This document shows, one piece after another, positions 59,665 through 64,000 of a stretch of DNA of 64,000 nt; the stretch's first letter is position 1, and each line of letters opens with the position of its first letter. Source of the stretch: Paracoccaceae bacterium. GTDB taxonomy: Bacteria > Pseudomonadota > Alphaproteobacteria > Rhodobacterales > Rhodobacteraceae. The stretch covers positions 68 through 64,067 of the forward strand of contig JAPPHA010000006.1 of the NCBI GenBank assembly GCA_028874915.1. Reading direction: 5' to 3'. The notes under the pieces are model-generated. The model was not told the DNA's origin. It was given only the letters and a program-made list of their open reading frames with translations, and ran no database searches. The position numbers and the translations under genes are program-made.

Positions 59665-62600
59665 ATGGCAAAGAAAATGCTCGTCGATGCGACGCACGAT
59701 GAGGAAACCCGCATCGTGGTCGCCGAAGGAAACAGGGTAGACGAATTCGACTTTGAGAGTTCCGGCAAACGCATACTGGCCGGAAACATCTACCTGGCAA
59801 AGGTCAAACGCATCGAACCATCGTTGCAGGCCGCATTCATTGAATACGGCGGAAACCGACACGGCTTTCTTCCGTTTTCGGAAATCCACCCTGACTATTT
59901 CCAAATTCCGGTTGCCGACCGGCAACGGCTCGTGGAAGAAAACGCCGCCTATTCGGCTGAACTGTCTGCGGCCCGGACGATAGACGGCGAAGGCCCCGGT
60001 GAGACCAGCGGGGCGGGAACCGGAGGTGACGGAGAATCGGAAGAACCGGATTCGTCCAAACCACGTTCAAGCCGATCCAAATCCGCTTCTGCAAAGTCAA
60101 AACGGACGAAGTCATCACGGAAACCGTCGTTAAGCCGGGCACGGGCGGGCCGTTCGGCCGTTTCCGACCAAGAGGAAGAATCTCCTGACAACCCGGAGGC
60201 AACGGTTGAACCCGAGCCGAGTGATCCTGCCGACGGACCCCTGCCGGTTGCTGACGTCATTGACGCGAACCCGGAGACGGCCGCGGCCAACCGTATCTCA
60301 TCAACTGGCAATGATCTCGGGTCGTCGTCGATGGACTCGGATTCGACGGACTCCTGTGCAGGTGATTCTGGCGTCGGCGCGAAGGGCCAAACGTCGCGGG
60401 GCCGCAAAAATGCTGCCCGCGGCGCCGACGGTAACGATGATCGATCTGAAACGGGTCAGGAGGCAGCGACCGGCGCAGTGGACGAGATCGAAGAGGCAGC
60501 CAGATTGCGACGCGAACTGCCGCGTCGCTACAAGATTCAGGAAGTCATTCAGCCTCGCCAGATCCTTCTGGTCCAGATCGTCAAGGAAGAACGCGGCAAC
60601 AAAGGGGTTGCCCTGACAACGTACCTCTCACTTGCAGGACGCTACTGCGTGTTGATGCCGAATACGCCACGTGAAGGCGGAATTTCGCGAAAGATCACCA
60701 ATGCGACCGACCGGAAAAAACTCAAGAAAATTGCATCCGAAATTCAGGTTCCCTCCGGTGCCGGCCTCATCATTCGGACCGCTGGGGCCAAACGGACCAA
60801 GACCGAAATCCGCAGGGATTTTGAATATCTCAGTCGCCAATGGAACCAGATCCGCGACCTGACGCTCAAGTCGATCGCGCCGGCTCTGATCTATGAGGAA
60901 GGCAATCTTATCAAGCGGGCCATTCGCGATCTCTACAGCCGTGAAATCGAGGAAATCCTTGTCGAAGGTGACGAAGCCTACAAGGTGGCTCGAGCGTATA
61001 TGAAGATGCTTCTGCCCTCTCATCTCAAACGAGTGAAGCACTACAAGGACCCATTGCCGCTCTTCGCCCGATACAAGATTGAGGACTTCCTCGACGGGCT
61101 TCTCCAACCGGTGGTCAAGCTCAAGTCCGGCGGGTACATCGTTATTGACGTCACAGAAGCCCTTGTTGCCATCGACGTGAACTCGGGCCGGGCCACCAGG
61201 CAGAGCTCGATAGCGGAAACTGCACTCAGGACAAATCTTGAAGCGGCCGAAGAAGTCGGTCGGCAGTTGCGTCTTCGCGATCTGGCGGGACTTATCGTCA
61301 TCGACTTCATCGACATGGATGATCGGCGCAGCAATGCCAATGTGGAAAAAACTCTCAAGGATGTCCTCAAGTCGGACCGGGCGAGAATTCAGATCGGGCA
61401 GATTTCCGGGTTCGGAATTCTCGAAATGTCTCGCCAGAGACTGCGTCCCGGAATGCTCGAGGCTACGGCACGACCGTGCCCACACTGCCACGGGACCGGC
61501 TCCGTACGGTCGAACGACTCGCTCGCACTCTCGGTCCTGCGCCAGGTGGCTGAGGAATCGAATCGATGCCAACCCGGTGATATTCTGGCGGTTCGGGCGC
61601 CGATAGATGTCGCCGGTTATCTGGTGAATGAAAAGAGGCGCGAGATACTCGCGTTGGAGTCGGGCCGGGAGATCACTGTAAGGATCGAATTCGACACGGC
61701 GATGGCCATTACCGAATTTTCTCTCGAACGGAGAAAACCGGCACCCACCAATGGCACCCAACGGATTGTTGAACCTGTCACGGTCGACAGTATCCGAATC
61801 GTGGATCCGGCGACGGACGAAGGCGAGTCGGCCGGAACCGAGGGGCAGGACACACAAAGGAGAAGCCGCAGAAAACGGCGGCGGCGGAGCGGTCGCGGGT
61901 CGGGCGAGGGTCGCGCGTCAGCAACTGAGAGTGGCATCGAAATCATTGAACCTTTCGGAGATCCGAATTCCGAGGCATTCGACGGCATGATGGGCGATTC
62001 CGGCACACCGGATTCGACGACTGAAGGCGCCGATCCAACCTCCAGCGTTGAATCCGGTTCCGGCACGCTTCCGCGCGAACCATCCAGTCCGGGGGCCGAG
62101 TTGCCAGCCGCACATACGGCCAGTCAGCCAGCGCAGGACGAGTCCACGACAAAGAATCCGGGCGACGAATCAAATCGAGTTCCGAAGAAGCCAGCATCGC
62201 GGCGAAGCCGAAAACGGCGTCCTGCCAAGAGCAGCAGAACTCGAGCAATTACAACACCAGCCAATGCCGAGGCATCCGCGGATGCGAATTTGCCGGAAGC
62301 GGATCCGACGTCTTCCGGCGACGACGGGGCGGACAAGGACTCTCCGCGCCAGCCTTTGACCACAGATGCCAAGGAATCTTCTGAGCCCACCCCCAAAGGA
62401 GCTGATGAAAAACCGACCCGGACCCGAAAGACCGCGTCGCGGCGATCGCCCCGTCGAAGCCGGCAATCGGCCGTCAAGGCCGGGGACAGTCCAGCCACAA
62501 CCGAATCCGGGAACCTAACCGAGGTCGAATCTCCCGATTCTGCCACAGTGGAGACGGTAACGGGAGAATCGGATGCGGACGTGGTCGAGATGCCAGGGGC

Positions 62601-63102
62601 AAAACCAGTTGAGTCCGGATCGATGCCTTCCTCCGAACCTTCGGTTCAGGAAGCCAACGACACCACGTCCGACAACCCTTCCGGGGCCAGCGGTGAAAAC
62701 GACGGCGGCAATCGGCGGCGGCGAACGCGCAAATCGTCGGCACGGCGCAGAACTCCGCGGACATCTGCCGAGTCCTCCCAGTCCAAGTCTTCCACTATTG
62801 ACACGGGTTCCGGATCCGGCGACGCCAATGACGAAATGGCCCCTCTTGAAGCCACGAATGAAATCGTGGGTGCAAATGGAGGGAGCGACGTCGATGACGA
62901 CCCTGGTCGCTCCGTCCGTGCCCAGGATACGACCGCCAACCCGCCGTCGGCTACAGGCCAGCTTCCGGACGACGAAAGCCTGCCAGAGTCGACCGACGGC
63001 ACCGACAGTTCAGGGACCGGGCGGAGCGGAACGCGGCGGGTCGGCTGGTGGTCCTCATCGCGTCCGGAATCCCAGGACAAGCCAGCGTCGGAGTCCGACT
63101 GA
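59665..63102 (+). CDS. rne: Ribonuclease E
   Basis: 1,145 residues from MAKKMLVDATHDEETR; GAGAGG precedes this ATG. The catalytic half has an S1 domain split by about 170 residues of acidic and Ser/Lys-rich insertion (from about residue 100), as in other alphaproteobacteria. The 5'-sensor and DNase I-like regions follow; metal aspartates are in VAIDVNSGRAT and VIDFIDMDD. The Zn-link is RPCPHCHGTG near residue 608. After about 700 the protein is a long disordered Arg/Ser/Pro/Glu tail that would scaffold the degradosome. It starts mRNA decay and rRNA processing. Confidence 0.95.
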   Translation: MAKKMLVDATHDEETRIVVAEGNRVDEFDFESSGKRILAGNIYLAKVKRIEPSLQAAFIEYGGNRHGFLPFSEIHPDYFQIPVADRQRLVEENAAYSAELSAARTIDGEGPGETSGAGTGGDGESEEPDSSKPRSSRSKSASAKSKRTKSSRKPSLSRARAGRSAVSDQEEESPDNPEATVEPEPSDPADGPLPVADVIDANPETAAANRISSTGNDLGSSSMDSDSTDSCAGDSGVGAKGQTSRGRKNAARGADGNDDRSETGQEAATGAVDEIEEAARLRRELPRRYKIQEVIQPRQILLVQIVKEERGNKGVALTTYLSLAGRYCVLMPNTPREGGISRKITNATDRKKLKKIASEIQVPSGAGLIIRTAGAKRTKTEIRRDFEYLSRQWNQIRDLTLKSIAPALIYEEGNLIKRAIRDLYSREIEEILVEGDEAYKVARAYMKMLLPSHLKRVKHYKDPLPLFARYKIEDFLDGLLQPVVKLKSGGYIVIDVTEALVAIDVNSGRATRQSSIAETALRTNLEAAEEVGRQLRLRDLAGLIVIDFIDMDDRRSNANVEKTLKDVLKSDRARIQIGQISGFGILEMSRQRLRPGMLEATARPCPHCHGTGSVRSNDSLALSVLRQVAEESNRCQPGDILAVRAPIDVAGYLVNEKRREILALESGREITVRIEFDTAMAITEFSLERRKPAPTNGTQRIVEPVTVDSIRIVDPATDEGESAGTEGQDTQRRSRRKRRRRSGRGSGEGRASATESGIEIIEPFGDPNSEAFDGMMGDSGTPDSTTEGADPTSSVESGSGTLPREPSSPGAELPAAHTASQPAQDESTTKNPGDESNRVPKKPASRRSRKRRPAKSSRTRAITTPANAEASADANLPEADPTSSGDDGADKDSPRQPLTTDAKESSEPTPKGADEKPTRTRKTASRRSPRRSRQSAVKAGDSPATTESGNLTEVESPDSATVETVTGESDADVVEMPGAKPVESGSMPSSEPSVQEANDTTSDNPSGASGENDGGNRRRRTRKSSARRRTPRTSAESSQSKSSTIDTGSGSGDANDEMAPLEATNEIVGANGGSDVDDDPGRSVRAQDTTANPPSATGQLPDDESLPESTDGTDSSGTGRSGTRRVGWWSSSRPESQDKPASESD

Positions 63103-63256
63103 AGGCGAAAACAGTAACCAACGGACTCACGGGGCATTCACGTCAGCCGGAGTCGGACGGAGGGCCCTGCCCCCGTTGGTCATCAACTGGCTCGCGAACG
63201 ATTCGCAAGTCCGAAGGGGAATGGTGCATCAAGTGCTTCGAGGGTGGCGATCAGAT

Positions 63257-64000
63257 ATGCAGAGATGTCTTCGTAGCAGCTTAGCTGTATTGGTGATGAT
63301 GGCCGCCGCCGTATCCGGTCCGGCATGGCCTGCCGAAGTCATTCGCGACGCCGAGATCGAACGGACCTTGAAACAGGTCAGCGCACCGGTCGTCGAAGCC
63401 GCTGGCCTCGCTCCCGACGCCGTGGATTTCCTGCTGATCAAGGCGCCGGAACTGAATGCCTTCGTCGTTGGCGGCAGGACAATCGTCATCAATTCCGGCC
63501 TGATCATGAAACTGGAACGCGTGGAGATGTTTCAGGCGGTCATAGCCCATGAGTTGTCCCATATCGTTGGCGGCCATCTGGTCCAGCGTTCGCTCGTTCA
63601 CGGTGACGTCAACACGGCTGCCGGCCTGGGTTTCATCCTTGGCCTAGCGACTGCAGCGGCCGGAGGCGGTTCGGCCGGTTTCGGGATCGCCGTCGGAACG
63701 ATAGACGCGGCCAGAAAGGGTTTGTACGCGTTTTCGCGCTCACAGGAGACATCCGCAGATCGCATGTCCGTCCGTATCCTGGCGGATGCCGGAATTGATC
63801 CCCAGGCCGCCATTGATGTCCTGGAGCTTCTTGACCGTCAGGAGCCACTTGGGGCGGCGGACAGTCGCTACCTTCGGACGCACCCGCTTTCCGCCATGCG
63901 GATCGGCAGAATTCGGACGTTGGTTGACGACGGGACAAAACGTCTCGCCGCCTTGGATCCGGCGGTGAAGGAGCGGCAGCGGTACTGGTACGCCCGCGCC
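63257..64000 (+). CDS. M48-family metalloprotease, cut by the window edge
   Basis: 248 codons are visible and open at the right edge. A signal peptide (LAVLVMMAAAVSGPAWPAE) shows export. The zinc motif HELSH lies in AVIAHELSHIVGGH near residue 97, and the third ligand Glu is probably in SQETSADRMSV. AFVVGGRTIVINSGLI before the motif is typical of BepA-like M48 proteases that survey outer-membrane proteins; a TPR domain would be expected beyond the edge. The start could also be an in-frame ATG at 63221 or GTG at 63233; 63257 gives the neatest signal peptide. It follows rne on the same strand. Confidence 0.88.
   Translation, partial: MQRCLRSSLAVLVMMAAAVSGPAWPAEVIRDAEIERTLKQVSAPVVEAAGLAPDAVDFLLIKAPELNAFVVGGRTIVINSGLIMKLERVEMFQAVIAHELSHIVGGHLVQRSLVHGDVNTAAGLGFILGLATAAAGGGSAGFGIAVGTIDAARKGLYAFSRSQETSADRMSVRILADAGIDPQAAIDVLELLDRQEPLGAADSRYLRTHPLSAMRIGRIRTLVDDGTKRLAALDPAVKERQRYWYARA

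Noticed and set aside
60628..61857. 409-codon minus-strand frame
   Set aside because: Antisense to the catalytic half of rne.

Overview
The window is about 60% GC and comes from an alphaproteobacterium. The evidence is the suf operon order (rrf2, cysteine desulfurase, sufB, small orf, sufC, sufD, two YIP1-type genes, sufS), an Irr/ICE-type box in front of it, a GTTC-N7-GTTC SOS box in front of ssb, a release factor 2 without programmed frameshift, the mrcA-prfB pair divergent from rne, and an RNase E with an acidic insertion in its S1 domain. The order cannot be fixed from the sequence. A 14-base G run near the left edge and two single-base frameshifts suggest draft or metagenome-assembled sequence.

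Layout. 1-4.8 kb: frameshifted sugar-type solute-binding protein, SnoaL-like protein, acetyl-CoA synthetase (acs). 5.6-13.9 kb: nine-gene minus-strand suf operon for Fe-S cluster assembly, with a near-consensus promoter overlapped by an Irr-type palindrome. 13.9-19.4 kb: alpha/beta hydrolase, anmK, a TnpB element bounded by imperfect 25-bp inverted repeats, tyrS, coaD. 19.8-24.6 kb: valine catabolic operon (mmsA, acyl-CoA dehydrogenase, 3-hydroxyisobutyryl-CoA hydrolase, mmsB). 24.7-32.2 kb: uvrA, two class II aldolase-family genes, SOS box and ssb, then an AT-richer patch with a NYN-domain nuclease and small divergent reading frames.

32.2-43.9 kb: gyrA, a methyltransferase overlapping gluQ, hisI divergent from an IscU-like scaffold, a 37-codon membrane peptide behind LexA-like repeats, recG, ligA, mnmA. 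44-52.3 kb: lpdA, a DUF924 gene, an MFS transporter, queA, a 1,169-residue AsmA/YhdP-like protein. 52.8-64 kb: M23 peptidase overlapping bactofilin, prfB, class A PBP (mrcA), a possible amidase remnant, rne with a strong 5'-leader hairpin, and a truncated M48 metalloprotease.

Most of the window is core genome (Fe-S assembly, translation, replication and repair, cell wall). The points worth a second look are the TnpB element and its effects on anmK and tyrS, the Rrf2 regulator without cluster-binding cysteines behind an Irr box, the small membrane genes (sufB-sufC gap; recG upstream strand), and the ssb-gyrA accessory patch.
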